From positions 1-60,975 of the forward strand of contig DATIPO010000232.1 in assembly GCA_035471925.1 (NCBI GenBank): a DNA stretch of 60,975 nucleotides, written 5' to 3'. The notes under the pieces were generated by a model. That model saw only the letters and a list, made by a program, of their open reading frames with translations, did no database searches and had not been told where the DNA came from. The stretch comes from JANQFM01 sp035471925. Its GTDB lineage: Bacteria; Acidobacteriota; UBA6911; RPQK01; DATIPO01. The translations under genes and the position numbers were made by a program. This document shows, in pieces, positions 9,693 through 18,440 of this stretch (positions are counted from its first letter, which is position 1; every line of letters begins with the position of its first letter).

Positions 9693-10655
9693 ATGCCGCA
9701 AGACCCGGATTCGTCACGTTGGTTGCTTCTCGTTCATCAACTCGCCGCGCAGCCGTCGAGTCTGCGCGTCAAGGCCTGGCGGCGGCTTCAGGCAGTAGGA
9801 TCGGTGCAGGTCAAGAAATCAGTTTACGTCCTGCCAAACTCCCCGGAGACGAGGGAGGATTTTGAATGGATCCGAACCGAGATCGTCGCAGAGGGAGGCG
9901 AAGCCCTGGTTTTCGCGGCCGATGCCGTGGACGACCGGACAACCGACGAGGTCGTAGAGGCCTTCCTTGAGGCTCGCCTGAGTGATTGGGAAGAACTTGA
10001 GAAAAGGGCCGAGAATATCTACAAGCGCTGCAGCACCGAGACGCTCGACCCTGGCGAGTGCCGCGAACTGGCGCGGGAAGTCGCCACCCTGCGAAACCGA
10101 GCCGCTCAGATCGACAAGATCGACTACTTCCAGTCTGCCGGACGCGTTGAGGCGATTGAGGCCATTGACCGCATCGATGAGCAGCTAAGACCCGAGCCTG
10201 ACGACTCGGCGCCGCCCGCCCGCGACTCCGCCTCCGATTTCTCGGGATGCACTTGGGTGACTCGTCCCCACCCGGGAGTCGACCGCATGGCCTCGGCTTG
10301 GCTGATTCGCCGCTTCATCGATTCCTCGGCCGAATTCACGTTCGCGGAGGAAGTGTCGGACCGTCGCCAAGTGCCTTTCGACATGTTCGGGGCCGAGTTC
10401 GGCCACCATGGCGAGCGCTGCACGTTCGAGACGCTGCTGCAATCCTTCCGCCTGGAAGGCCCGGCTCTCCAGCGGATAGGCCGAATCGTCCACGACATAG
10501 ATTTGCGCAGTGAGTCTCCGACAGACTCTGAAACCGCGACTGTAAAGCGGCTGGTCAGCGGCCTGCGCGCCTCCGTTTCCGACGACTCCAGTCTGCTGGA
10601 ACAAGGAGTGATCCTCTTCGAGGCCCTCTTCTGCTCTTTCAAGAGCGAAGAATAG
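9693..10655 (+). CDS. chrB: Chromate resistance protein ChrB
   Basis: This is a 320-residue cytoplasmic protein with both ChrB domains. The N-terminal domain starts WLLLVHQLAAQPSSLRVKAW and contains KKSVYVLP. The C-terminal domain starts CTWVTRPHPGVDRMASAWLI and includes RRFIDSSAEF. The ATG at 9693 (MPQDPDSSRW) is preferred because the family alignment begins directly after it; the in-frame upstream 30 codons look non-coding. ChrB proteins act as chromate-responsive regulators and support ChrA-mediated resistance. The gene is divergent from chrA with about 250 bp between start codons. Confidence 0.92.
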   Translation: MPQDPDSSRWLLLVHQLAAQPSSLRVKAWRRLQAVGSVQVKKSVYVLPNSPETREDFEWIRTEIVAEGGEALVFAADAVDDRTTDEVVEAFLEARLSDWEELEKRAENIYKRCSTETLDPGECRELAREVATLRNRAAQIDKIDYFQSAGRVEAIEAIDRIDEQLRPEPDDSAPPARDSASDFSGCTWVTRPHPGVDRMASAWLIRRFIDSSAEFTFAEEVSDRRQVPFDMFGAEFGHHGERCTFETLLQSFRLEGPALQRIGRIVHDIDLRSESPTDSETATVKRLVSGLRASVSDDSSLLEQGVILFEALFCSFKSEE

Positions 10656-10732
10656 CCCTCGAGTCACTTCATGTGCTGCTTAGAAGGTCGTGGCGTCAAG
10701 ATCAGGGCAGTCGGAGGCACAATGGTGTGCCG

Positions 10733-11968
10733 TCACCCAGCCATTCTGGCCTTCGTCCGGCGCACTACGGGCAGAGACGCGAATCCCCGGAAACCGAAGT
10801 TGTTGGCCCTCTTGGCGGCGGCGAGGTTGGCTCGAAGGTCGGGCATTCGCCGGAAAATCGTCTTAAAGGCGATCTCGGCTTCGAGATGGGCGAGCTGAGC
10901 GCCCAGGCAAAAACGGGGGCCACTCCCAAACGACACGTGCCGGTTCGGCTTGCGGTCGAGAATGAGCTTGTCCGGCTCGTTGAATTCCGCAGGATCGCGG
11001 TTGGCCGATCCCAGCAGAAACAACACCAGTTCTCCGACAGCAAAACGGTGGCCGTGGCATTCGAATTGCTTGCCCACAACCCTGCTGGCGATCTGGACTG
11101 GGCTGTCGAAGCGCAACAGTTCGTCGACGACGGCCCTGGGTTCCGTGCCGGGATCCAGGAACTGTTCAATTGCGTGCGGGCGCTGCAGGAAGGTAACCAT
11201 GCCGTTTCCAAGCAGGTTGCGGGTGGTCTCATGGCCGGCGAACATCAGCATCGCACATTGGCTGACGATCTCCTCGTCGCTCATGGCCAGACCTTCCTCT
11301 TTCTCGTGGGCCAGTGAGGAAACGAGTCCATCATCACGATGGCGACGTTTGCGGGCGACGAAATCGGTGAAGTAGCGGCTCAGCTCGATAATGCCGTCCT
11401 GCGCCCGGTAGGCCATTTCCGGCGTGCCGAAGACATTGCCGAAGAAGTCGGCAATGTCGTCCGACCAGCCGACAAGTCTGTCGCGGTCATCGGGTGGAAC
11501 TCCCAGCATTCTGGCGATGACCAGAGCCGGGAGGGGACGTGCGAAATCGGTGATGAAATCCCAGTCGTCAGAGTTATCGGTTCGAAGCAGCAACTCGTCG
11601 ACCGCGGCTTGAATAAAGCCTCGCAGCTTGGATACGGCATCCCTTCCGAAAAAGGGTGAGAGCGCCCTGCGAATCCGCTGGTGGTCTTTCCCATCGAAAA
11701 ACCACATCCATCGCGAGAAGAGCGAGGCGAACTCTTGGGCGCGCTCTTGGTCCTCTTGGGGCAATTGGGCGACCAGGGCATCGGAACGAACCGCCGAAAG
11801 ACGAGGCTCGCGCAAGAGCAGGTAGACGTCCTGATAACGGGGCACAACCCAGGAGCCGCCAAACATCGCAGACCGGTGCACGGCTGCTCGACGACGCAAC
11901 TTCTCGTAGCTGGGATAGGGGTCGTCCAGAATTGCCCGTTCGTCTTGCACCAGCCGATCAAAGTCCAT
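10733..11968 (-). CDS. Cytochrome P450
   Basis: About 411 residues. It has all class-I bacterial P450 landmarks in order: I-helix AGHETTRNLLGN (acid/Thr pair for O2 activation), K-helix ELLRF (ExxR), and the heme loop FGSGPRFCLG with the cysteine ligand. In that loop the usual His before Cys is Arg-Phe, a tolerated variant. The ATG at 11968 is chosen over an upstream in-frame start because GGAGGAG precedes it and the longer version would overlap the neighbouring stop. No ferredoxin or reductase gene is adjacent. The substrate is unknown. It lies 26 nt downstream of the exported protein at 11995-12798, so the two probably form one transcript. Confidence 0.94.
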   Translation of the reverse strand: MDFDRLVQDERAILDDPYPSYEKLRRRAAVHRSAMFGGSWVVPRYQDVYLLLREPRLSAVRSDALVAQLPQEDQERAQEFASLFSRWMWFFDGKDHQRIRRALSPFFGRDAVSKLRGFIQAAVDELLLRTDNSDDWDFITDFARPLPALVIARMLGVPPDDRDRLVGWSDDIADFFGNVFGTPEMAYRAQDGIIELSRYFTDFVARKRRHRDDGLVSSLAHEKEEGLAMSDEEIVSQCAMLMFAGHETTRNLLGNGMVTFLQRPHAIEQFLDPGTEPRAVVDELLRFDSPVQIASRVVGKQFECHGHRFAVGELVLFLLGSANRDPAEFNEPDKLILDRKPNRHVSFGSGPRFCLGAQLAHLEAEIAFKTIFRRMPDLRANLAAAKRANNFGFRGFASLPVVRRTKARMAG

Positions 11969-11994
11969 TCCGTCTCCTCCGGCAGGTCGGGTGA

Positions 11995-12798
11995 TTACCG
12001 GTCCACCCGCACCCATTCATCCGTTCCGCCCCAGGTCCACTTGATGTTCATGCGGTCCCCGGTCACGCTCATTGCGGCCACATTGCAGTCGGAGGCTGCG
12101 AGCATCTCCTGAGAGAGTGTCTCGCCCTGATTGTTGGTGGGCAGGTTATTGGGGCTGAAGAAGTCGGCCCCGACTTGGTTGAGGAGTTCCGCCGAGTCTC
12201 CGCCGCGGGGGATGCGGTAATAGGCCACGGCGTTCTGGTTCCACCCTTCTTCCACGGGCGTATGATCGCCGCCGATCCTGGTTGTGTCAAAGACGGAAAT
12301 GTAGAATTCATCCCCCTTGGAAGCATAGAGTTTGTGGTCTTCGGGGAGAAGGCTCACAATCCAAGTGCCGTTGGCCTCAACGTGGCCCCGCTTGCCGAGG
12401 AACTCCTCGGGGACGCAGTCCGGACACTTCGGGTCATGAATGCCTGTTTCATAAACCGTGATTGTCCCCAGAGCGCGGGGAGCGAGAGCCTTCATGGTTC
12501 CGGAAACTTCGAAGTGCGGATAGTAGGGCTTCAGGTCAATGATCGTGGTTCCCTCCCACTGCATGGCCGATCCGTCCGGATTGGTGCGCTCTCTGAGTTT
12601 CCAGGTACCGCTCAGTATTCGTATGGCCTGGTCGAGATCTTTGGCTTGCTGGGTCGAGCTGGCCTGCTCTGTCCGGGATTGCTCGCTCTGCTCCGAAGGT
12701 GTTTGAACAGGGGCTGTGCGGGCAGAGCACTCCGCTGAAACCAGCCCGATCATTGCCAAGACCCAAACGAGGTGGAGCCGTTGCGCCGCTCTCATCAT
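11995..12798 (-). CDS. Exported protein of unknown function, upstream of P450
   Basis: This is a 267-residue protein with an N-terminal signal peptide (residues 1-25, ...MIGLVSAECSA). A low-complexity Gln/Ser/Glu segment follows to about residue 55. The C-terminal domain opens with ILSGTWKLRERTNPDGSAMQ and has a CPDC pair near residue 130. The SGTW opening and alternating beta-like pattern suggest a lipocalin-type beta barrel, but I do not recognise a named family. AAGGAGG stands 7 nt before the start. It is probably co-transcribed with the P450 26 nt downstream. Confidence 0.8.
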   Translation of the reverse strand: MMRAAQRLHLVWVLAMIGLVSAECSARTAPVQTPSEQSEQSRTEQASSTQQAKDLDQAIRILSGTWKLRERTNPDGSAMQWEGTTIIDLKPYYPHFEVSGTMKALAPRALGTITVYETGIHDPKCPDCVPEEFLGKRGHVEANGTWIVSLLPEDHKLYASKGDEFYISVFDTTRIGGDHTPVEEGWNQNAVAYYRIPRGGDSAELLNQVGADFFSPNNLPTNNQGETLSQEMLAASDCNVAAMSVTGDRMNIKWTWGGTDEWVRVDR

Positions 12799-13050
12799 CT
12801 TTTCCTCCTTCTGACGCAGTCCAAAAAGGGGTTTTCACTCCGGGCTCCGCCGAATCATGGAAAAGTTTATGCCTCACGGAGAACTGGTTCTTCTCCCAAC
12901 TTGCTGAGGTTGGTGAATTGGTGGGCGACGATCGAAAGGCTGGACGAGCACCTTGGCACCCGTGCAATGAGGAGAAGATCAGCGCTCCGCAGCAAGTAGT
13001 TGGCCCGATTCATGTAGCGCCCGGACCGCCTTTCAGTTTATGGTCGGGAC

Positions 13051-14091
13051 ATGACAGCGCTTATCCTGACTGTGTCGGTCGCCATTTCGATCTCGGCGCT
13101 TTGCTCGTTGCTGGAAGCTGTCCTCTACGCCGTTCCTGATAGCCACGTGGAATCGCTGGTCAAGTCCGGTCGCTCAGGCGCTCAGGCTCTGCAGCGCTTG
13201 CGCGCCGACATCGACCGCCCCATCATCGCCATCCTTTCCCTCAACACTATCTCGAACACAGCCGGAGCGGCGGTGGCGGGCGCCTTTGCTGCGGCGGCAC
13301 TGGGCAATCAATGGCTGGGCTTGTTCTCTGCTCTCTTCACTCTTGCTATTTTGGTTTTCTCCGAGGTCGTTCCTAAGACGGTGGGCGTGGTCCACAGCCG
13401 CCGACTCGCACCGCTGGTCGCCTGGCCCCTCTTGGTGCTGGTTCGGGTTTTCGCACCGCTGATCTGGCTTTGTGGGTTCGCCACCCGACTGGTGACGCGG
13501 GTAAAGCCGGTCGCCGCCGTTTCGGAGGAGGAGATCCTTTCCGTCGCCCGGTTGGGCCTGCGGGCCGGAGCCATCAACGAGGATGAAGCAGAGGTTATCG
13601 AGAACATCCTTACTTTGCCCTCAAAGTCAGCCCGACAGATCATGACGCCACGGGCGGTCGTCTTCGCCCTGAGCGCCCAAGCTCCTCTGAAGGAAGTTCG
13701 CAAAATGAGGGAGATTCAACAGCACAGCCGGATCCCGGTCTATGACGAGGGCGAGAAGGACATCATCGGAATGGTTCACCGGCGCGAGATCCTGGCTCAC
13801 GAAGTCGACTTGGCGAAGGTTACGGTGCGGCAGTTGACACGACCCGTGCATTTCGTTCCCGACACCATCCTGCTCGACGCCCTGCTCAAGCTGTTTCTGG
13901 AGCGCCGCCGTCATATGTTCGTGGTGCTCAACGAGTTCGCCGACTTCGCTGGAGTGGTTACCCTGGAGGACGTATTGGAGGAAATCCTGGGACAGGAAAT
14001 CGTAGACGAGTCGGACCAGGTGGAGGACTTGCGCCAACTGGCCCGCCAGCGCCGCCAAAAAGCGATCCAAAGGGCAGATGTGGGGAGTTAA
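13051..14091 (+). CDS. CNNM/CorC-type membrane protein with CBS pair
   Basis: This is a 346-residue HlyC/CorC-family protein. Residues 1-165 form a DUF21/CNNM membrane domain with about four hydrophobic segments and the conserved SEVVPKTVGVVHS stretch. Residues about 190-310 are two CBS motifs, beginning IMTPRAVVFALSAQAPLKEV and ending FADFAGVVTLEDVLEEILGQ. The usual C-terminal CorC_HlyC domain is absent; the protein ends soon after the second CBS. Relatives take part in Mg2+/Co2+ or Na+ efflux. It looks monocistronic. Confidence 0.92.
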   Translation: MTALILTVSVAISISALCSLLEAVLYAVPDSHVESLVKSGRSGAQALQRLRADIDRPIIAILSLNTISNTAGAAVAGAFAAAALGNQWLGLFSALFTLAILVFSEVVPKTVGVVHSRRLAPLVAWPLLVLVRVFAPLIWLCGFATRLVTRVKPVAAVSEEEILSVARLGLRAGAINEDEAEVIENILTLPSKSARQIMTPRAVVFALSAQAPLKEVRKMREIQQHSRIPVYDEGEKDIIGMVHRREILAHEVDLAKVTVRQLTRPVHFVPDTILLDALLKLFLERRRHMFVVLNEFADFAGVVTLEDVLEEILGQEIVDESDQVEDLRQLARQRRQKAIQRADVGS

Positions 14092-14126
14092 GCCGCTGAA
14101 ATCATTCGACGTTGGAGATGTTCGAC

Positions 14127-14351
14127 ATGAACCTCCAACAGTCCTTGCAGGAGAAAGGGTACTTTATCGGCTATGATCCTTCGATGACTTCGGTTGCGGC
14201 GATGGTCATTGATCAGACGGTGGGAGTGATTTTCGAAGTGGAGGGGGATGTGTTGGTGGCGAGGGTCGTGCGTGATCGAGGCACGGTCCTGCGCATCAGG
14301 GACTCCGTCGAGGGGGAGCTGGATCGTCGGTATCCCAACACGAAACGCTGA
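14127..14351 (+). CDS. Small protein of unknown function
   Basis: A 74-residue frame read from the ATG at 14127, with GGAG 9 nt upstream. Longer in-frame starts exist at 14112 (TTG) and 14118. The predicted product (MNLQQSLQEKGYFIGYDPS...) has a regular hydrophobic/charged alternation (VIFEVEGDVLVARVVRDRG) that looks coding. It lies 35 nt after the CNNM gene and 124 nt before the DUF4160 gene. No family is recognised. Confidence 0.5.
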   Translation: MNLQQSLQEKGYFIGYDPSMTSVAAMVIDQTVGVIFEVEGDVLVARVVRDRGTVLRIRDSVEGELDRRYPNTKR

Positions 14352-14475
14352 GGAAGCGGTCGTCCCGCCCGATGCGTTCAAGACTACCCGAACCGTTACC
14401 TCTGGAACTCCGTGGAGGAGATTCCTGGAAGACTCTTGGTTCATTGTCGGATTGATTCATGTACACTTCGAGGCC

Positions 14476-14709
14476 ATGCCAGCGGTGTTCACAATGGAAG
14501 GGTTCCGGTTCTTCTTCTACAGCAACGATCATCGGCCCATCCATGTCCACGTCCGGAAGGGAGACGGCGAAGCTGTATTCGACGTCGAGGAAGAAGTCGG
14601 ACTTCGGGAGTCCGCAGGCCTGAAGGTGCGGGAATTACGACGTGCCGAAGAGTTGGCAAGAGAGCATCGCATCCTTATAATCAGGAAGTGGAATGAGCAC
14701 CTTGGTTGA
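14476..14709 (+). CDS. DUF4160 family protein
   Basis: A 77-residue protein. The ATG at 14476 (MPAVFTMEGFRFFFYSNDHR) matches the usual family start, so a longer in-frame reading was trimmed. The signature PIHVHVRKGDGEA is typical of DUF4160. Its 3' end overlaps the start of the DUF2442 gene by 17 nt, indicating translational coupling. The DUF4160/DUF2442 pair occurs widely as a mobile two-gene cassette that resembles a toxin-antitoxin module, but the biochemical activity is not established. Confidence 0.88.
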   Translation: MPAVFTMEGFRFFFYSNDHRPIHVHVRKGDGEAVFDVEEEVGLRESAGLKVRELRRAEELAREHRILIIRKWNEHLG

Positions 14710-14944
14710 CAAGCCCTTAAGCGCCCGTCACAAAGATGGGAGAATCCACGTTCAAATGGAAAGCGGACTGGAGTTCACCTTCCCGGTCAAGGGCAACCCC
14801 CGCTTGGAGGGCAAGCCTCACGCCCAACTGAACCAAATCGAGCTGTCTCCGTTCGGTTTGCACTGGCCTGACTTGGACGAGGATTTGTCCATCCGCGGAG
14901 TTCTATCGGGCGACTACGGACAGCGGCCCCGGGAAGCCGCCTAA
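14693..14944 (+). CDS. DUF2442 family protein
   Basis: An 83-residue partner of the DUF4160 gene, overlapping it by 17 nt. The family core is visible: hydrophobic strands around LEFTFPVKGNPRLEG, LNQIELSPFGLHWPDLDEDL, then SIRGVLSG. DUF2442 proteins commonly follow DUF4160 or related small genes and are suspected DNA-binding antitoxin-like partners; that role is inference. The stop codon lies about 80 nt from the degraded S23 gene at the edge of the tRNA-Asn island. Confidence 0.88.
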   Translation: MSTLVDKPLSARHKDGRIHVQMESGLEFTFPVKGNPRLEGKPHAQLNQIELSPFGLHWPDLDEDLSIRGVLSGDYGQRPREAA

Positions 14945-15023
14945 TCTCCTTCGTACCTGCAATAGCTGCAACCGCCTACCGGGAGAAGGAGTTCCTTACA
15001 GCCGGGAAGCAGCGCCCTGACCG

Positions 15024-15371
15024 TCAAAGGCCTTTTTGCTTGGCTGTTTTCTTGGAAGCAACGATGATGGCGACGAGTTGGTCGGCTTCGGATTGCAGAG
15101 GACGGAGTTGACTGGAGTGAGGCTTGACGAGGTCTTGGAGGAGTTCGAGCCAGTAGATGCACTCGTCGGCTTCTCCTCGACGATCGAGAGCTTGGCAACG
15201 ATATCTCGACGCGACTTGGCTCGGCGGGCGGCTCGGTAGTTGGCGCCGACTGAGGTGGCGGCGCGTGAGGCCGATTTCAGTGCTTCTTGGGAGTTCCGCG
15301 CACAGACGTAAGGTTGCCAGGGCGAAGTTGCGGGTGCGGGCGATCAGGTCTTGGGAGTGTAGGTTGTTCAT
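15024..15371 (-). pseudogene. Degraded four-helix-bundle (S23/bAvd-like) gene
   Basis: This is a decayed copy of the intact gene at 26009-26374. Both ends match it (DLIARTRNFALATLRLCAEL at the start; ADECIYWLELL and QSEADQLVAI near the end), but about 35 middle residues are out of frame. Relative to the intact copy, about 17 nt are missing after GL[TV]R and one more base is missing in the GAGGAG-GAA stretch before ADECIYW. The two changes add up to 18, so the frame is restored and a misleading 115-codon ORF survives. In the skipped frame the conserved AATSVGANYRAARRAKSRRD sequence is still legible. The family is a pentameric four-helix bundle found in 23S rRNA intervening sequences and related to Avd. 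Confidence 0.85.
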
Positions 15372-15445
15372 GCCTTCTATAACGTTGTCAGAAGGTAGAA
15401 CTGCGAAAACTCAGGACATTTTGCGTGAGAGAATGGGGACGAAGA

Positions 15446-15522
15446 GAAAGTGCGAGGTTCGATATGCGAAGTGCGAAGGGTCGCCACTTCGAAATTCGAA
15501 TTTCGCAATTCGAACTTCGAAA
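15446..15522. repeat. TTCGAA-rich palindromic repeat, left copy
   Basis: This is nearly identical to the block at 26447-26520. It contains a perfect 16-bp palindrome CGAAATTCGAATTTCG at 15490-15505 and lies between the degraded S23 gene and the tRNA-Asn fragment. A shorter relative without a neighbouring S23 gene is at 35930-35990. It may act as a terminator after the tRNA or as part of a mobile unit. Confidence 0.75.
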
Positions 15523-15567
<45 letters not shown>

Positions 15568-15797
15568 TGGCACACCAGAGGAACCGCACAACCCGTTTTT
15601 AATCAATAGGTTAGACCAAAGAGACAGTGCTGCCGATGGCTTGGCCCCGTGGTGGCACCTGTCAATTATTTCAACTATTCCTCTCAAACGGTCTCAATAG
15701 TGCCCGCTAAGGCGGCACACTCAGCGGCACATTTCGAGGAGCAGGCGAAAGTTACCCAGGGTAGTAACCGGAAATGGCTCGGACGACCGGCCAAGAG

Positions 15798-17825
15798 CTA
15801 GGCAGTGTCACCTCCATAGTCGTTTGTGAAGACGCCAACTATGTCATTCACGTGGAGGAACGACTCTGCCGCAACGGAACCTTGAAGCTCATTTACCGGG
15901 TAGCTTTCGACAGCCTTCCTTACCGCTTCCCCCTCGAAGGGCAGCTTGGAGCCGAGCCAAGACGCCATAGAGATGAACTCAAACAAAGCCATGACGGAAG
16001 GAGTGCCAATGACTTCACTCAATGATCTAACCATCTCGTCCTGAGGAGCCTCAGGGTTAACCAAATCTGCGAGCGCAGGCGACGCGCGTGTAACCGCCTT
16101 CCTGATCCCAGTGCGGAGCATCTTCAGCAGTTGTTGTGGATCGGCGGCATTCTCGGGATCACCGAAGTGCGCCATCGCTTCGCCGAAAGGGACCGCTAGG
16201 AAGGCCTCTACACTCATGACGAATGGGGTCCAAGGCAGGCGAGGCCGATCGTCCAACGACAGGAAACTTTCTATTGGAAACGACTGCCGGTAGGCCACGT
16301 AGTCAGGGAGGTGGTTGAGAGCCGCTCTGACCGTGGCCAACTCGAAGCCAACATCCGAAAGATTGTCTCCCTTGAAGCCGAAGAACTCAAGCGCTTTCAC
16401 GAGCGGTTCCCAGGCTCTAAGAGTATCGCCATCAGTTTCCCGGAGTTCAGAGATCGCGCGGGCGACGAAGTACTCGTTCGGGGCCTTCTCAAGCCATTCG
16501 GATAGATACTGACTCGCCGCCAAGCGCAGTCTATCTGATTCGCGCCACCTTTCAGCCAGTATGCGCACCCGGAGATGACTCAAGTAGTGACTTCCAGGTT
16601 GATACCGTAGCCCTTCGCTAATAGTGTCCAGGGCTTTCGAAGGATGGCCGGCACGGTCTTCTGCCATGGCCAACCAATACCAGGACTGCGGCCATCGCCT
16701 AGCTTCGCCCCCAGACACCGTCATACCCTTTCGAAGGAAAATGATGCCACGTTCAGGTTCGTCGAAGTCCATCAGAAGTGACGTGCCTTTTGAGATGAGG
16801 GCCTGCGGGAGTTCTGGGTTCAGTTCGAGAGCACGATCAAACGCCGCCATCTCCTCTTCGTGCTGTCCCAAATCATGCAACGAACTTCCTAAATTCTTCC
16901 AGACCTCGGGTTGGTCGGGGTCTAGTTCCAGGGCGCGATTGTATTGCGCTACGGCTTCGGCATGCCGCCCAAGAGCGCCGAGCGTATTGCCGAAATTATA
17001 GCGGACCAGCCAACTTTCGCGTTGTTCAGCAACTTCCTCAAATGCGGCATTAGCCTCAGAGATACTCGCCTTGTTGCCTGTGGCAATCCCGTATTCCGCA
17101 AGGATGCAAGCCCGGATCATGAGGCCTTGGGCCTCCTGCGGGCGTCGCTCAAGGGCGCGGTTGATAGTGGCGAGGGCATCTGCGTAATGGTGCTGTCGAT
17201 ACTGTGACCACGCCAGTGCCTCCCGAGCAGCATAGTCATCCGGGTTGAAGTCCAAGTACCGCTTAAGTCCCGCTATCGCTCCTGCGAAGTCGCTGACCTC
17301 GAACGCGGCCCACGCCTCTTCTACGTCGGAACCGCTCGGGCGTACGAAGTCAGGCGCTCCGGCGTCCATTCGAGGCTGTGGTGTAATTCCAAGATGTAGT
17401 GAGGCCAAATCACGGTTCGCCACCTCCAGCTGAAGCCGAAACCACTCTCGCGAGAAAATCGTAAGGTCGAGCTGGAAGCTCTGACGCGCCTCCTCCGCAA
17501 GGGAGTCATATTCCTCGCCGCGAACACGCTGATTGGTCACGAAGACAAAGGATTCAGGCTCGTGTGGCCCATCACTGACCTTCTGCATTTCGCGTCGAAG
17601 CTTTGCCCTCCAGGTCTGCTCCTTAGAAAACTGAAAGAAAGTCAACTCGCCGTGACGCCCCCTGCCAGGATGGGCCCGGCTTTGTGCGTCCCGACCGCCA
17701 TCGCGCGGTCCCTCGATCGGAACAATCCGCGGGTAGCCATTTCGGTAAAGTAGGTCCGCAGCAATCCGCTCAAAAGTCCGCCAATCGGTTTCCTCGTCCA
17801 ACCGCCATAGCACTTCACCCCTCAT
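15798..17825 (-). CDS. Mrr-like nuclease-fold domain fused to TPR repeats
   Basis: This is a 675-residue protein. Residues 1-150 look like a PD-(D/E)xK restriction-endonuclease fold: a helix (WRTFERIAADLLYRNGY), then GPRDGGRDA with the candidate metal Asp, then ELTFFQFSKE as the core strand. The usual QxK is QFS-K here, so catalysis is uncertain. Residues about 165-430 hold TPR units (FNPDDYAAREALAWSQYRQH, AVAQYNRALELDPDQPEVWK). The rest is helical and unassigned. It sits in the tRNA-Asn island about 550 nt downstream of the SMC-like ATPase on the same strand. A defence role is suggested by architecture and location only. Base composition appears less G+C-rich than the flanks. Confidence 0.75.
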   Translation of the reverse strand: MRGEVLWRLDEETDWRTFERIAADLLYRNGYPRIVPIEGPRDGGRDAQSRAHPGRGRHGELTFFQFSKEQTWRAKLRREMQKVSDGPHEPESFVFVTNQRVRGEEYDSLAEEARQSFQLDLTIFSREWFRLQLEVANRDLASLHLGITPQPRMDAGAPDFVRPSGSDVEEAWAAFEVSDFAGAIAGLKRYLDFNPDDYAAREALAWSQYRQHHYADALATINRALERRPQEAQGLMIRACILAEYGIATGNKASISEANAAFEEVAEQRESWLVRYNFGNTLGALGRHAEAVAQYNRALELDPDQPEVWKNLGSSLHDLGQHEEEMAAFDRALELNPELPQALISKGTSLLMDFDEPERGIIFLRKGMTVSGGEARRWPQSWYWLAMAEDRAGHPSKALDTISEGLRYQPGSHYLSHLRVRILAERWRESDRLRLAASQYLSEWLEKAPNEYFVARAISELRETDGDTLRAWEPLVKALEFFGFKGDNLSDVGFELATVRAALNHLPDYVAYRQSFPIESFLSLDDRPRLPWTPFVMSVEAFLAVPFGEAMAHFGDPENAADPQQLLKMLRTGIRKAVTRASPALADLVNPEAPQDEMVRSLSEVIGTPSVMALFEFISMASWLGSKLPFEGEAVRKAVESYPVNELQGSVAAESFLHVNDIVGVFTNDYGGDTA

Positions 17826-18127
17826 GGTGTATTGTCCACCTGTGTTCCATCATGCTTGTTACCCAATTCGAGTCGAGCCGAACTCAAACCTTTTAACGCG
17901 GGGAATCGAGAAAATCTCCAGGAGCAATTATTGCACGCCCTGGTGCCACGTTGCTGCCCCGTGTTGCGGCACGCATTTGCCGAGCCGGATAAAAAAGGAC
18001 CGTCGTTTGGCAGGAGCTTCTCACCGCTCCTGCCTACGGACCGCGCCTCGGGACGATCATCGGAACCACGAGGGCTCCATCGTTCAGTGTTCAGCCGTCC
18101 CCGATGCGGAGAAGCCCTGGAAGACCT
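17826..18127. other. Non-coding stretch between nuclease/TPR gene and inverted fragment
   Basis: No convincing gene or RNA was found. The short frames present have unlike composition and no Shine-Dalgarno sequence. The interval is probably decayed flank of the ATPase gene, downstream of the inverted segment, and the promoter region of the nuclease/TPR gene. Confidence 0.4.
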
Positions 18128-18440
18128 TTAAGGACCCTAGTCACACGGTTCTCAAAGCGACAGGGTTGCCAAGTCGATGAAGGGAATCGTCGAGTCACCG
18201 CCCGCCTCAAGGCGGCCAAAAAAAAGGTAGAAGAAGGCCACGTCAAGGACGCCTGGACACAAATCAGGTTAGCAATAGAACGTCTCTACATACTCTGCAA
18301 AATCGAAGCCGATCCTGAATTCGACCCACGAAAGGACTGGAAAAACCAGACAGCGGAAAGCATGTGGAAAGATCCCAGCCTCAGAAAGTATATAGTCGCC
18401 AAGAAGCCAGACGCCGAGAAACGCCTACCTGAGATCGTCG
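18128..18440 (+). pseudogene. Inverted C-terminal coding fragment of the SMC-like ATPase
   Basis: A plus-strand frame of about 105 codons reads like real protein (LVTRFSKRQGCQVDEGNRRV, then DAWTQIRLAIERLYIL, then DWKNQTAESMWKD). It has no plausible start and sits directly against the end of the minus-strand ATPase. Its pattern (basic start, helix with ...AW..IRLAIERLY...) resembles tails that follow the ...LTHNDEFAR... segment in SMC-like ATPases of defence loci. Flipping 18128-18440 would place it in the ATPase orientation. The interpretation is an inversion that broke the gene; an independent relic is the alternative. Confidence 0.55.

Noticed and set aside
15446..15522. TTCGAA block as a CRISPR repeat
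   Set aside because: Only three scattered copies, palindromic and not regularly spaced.
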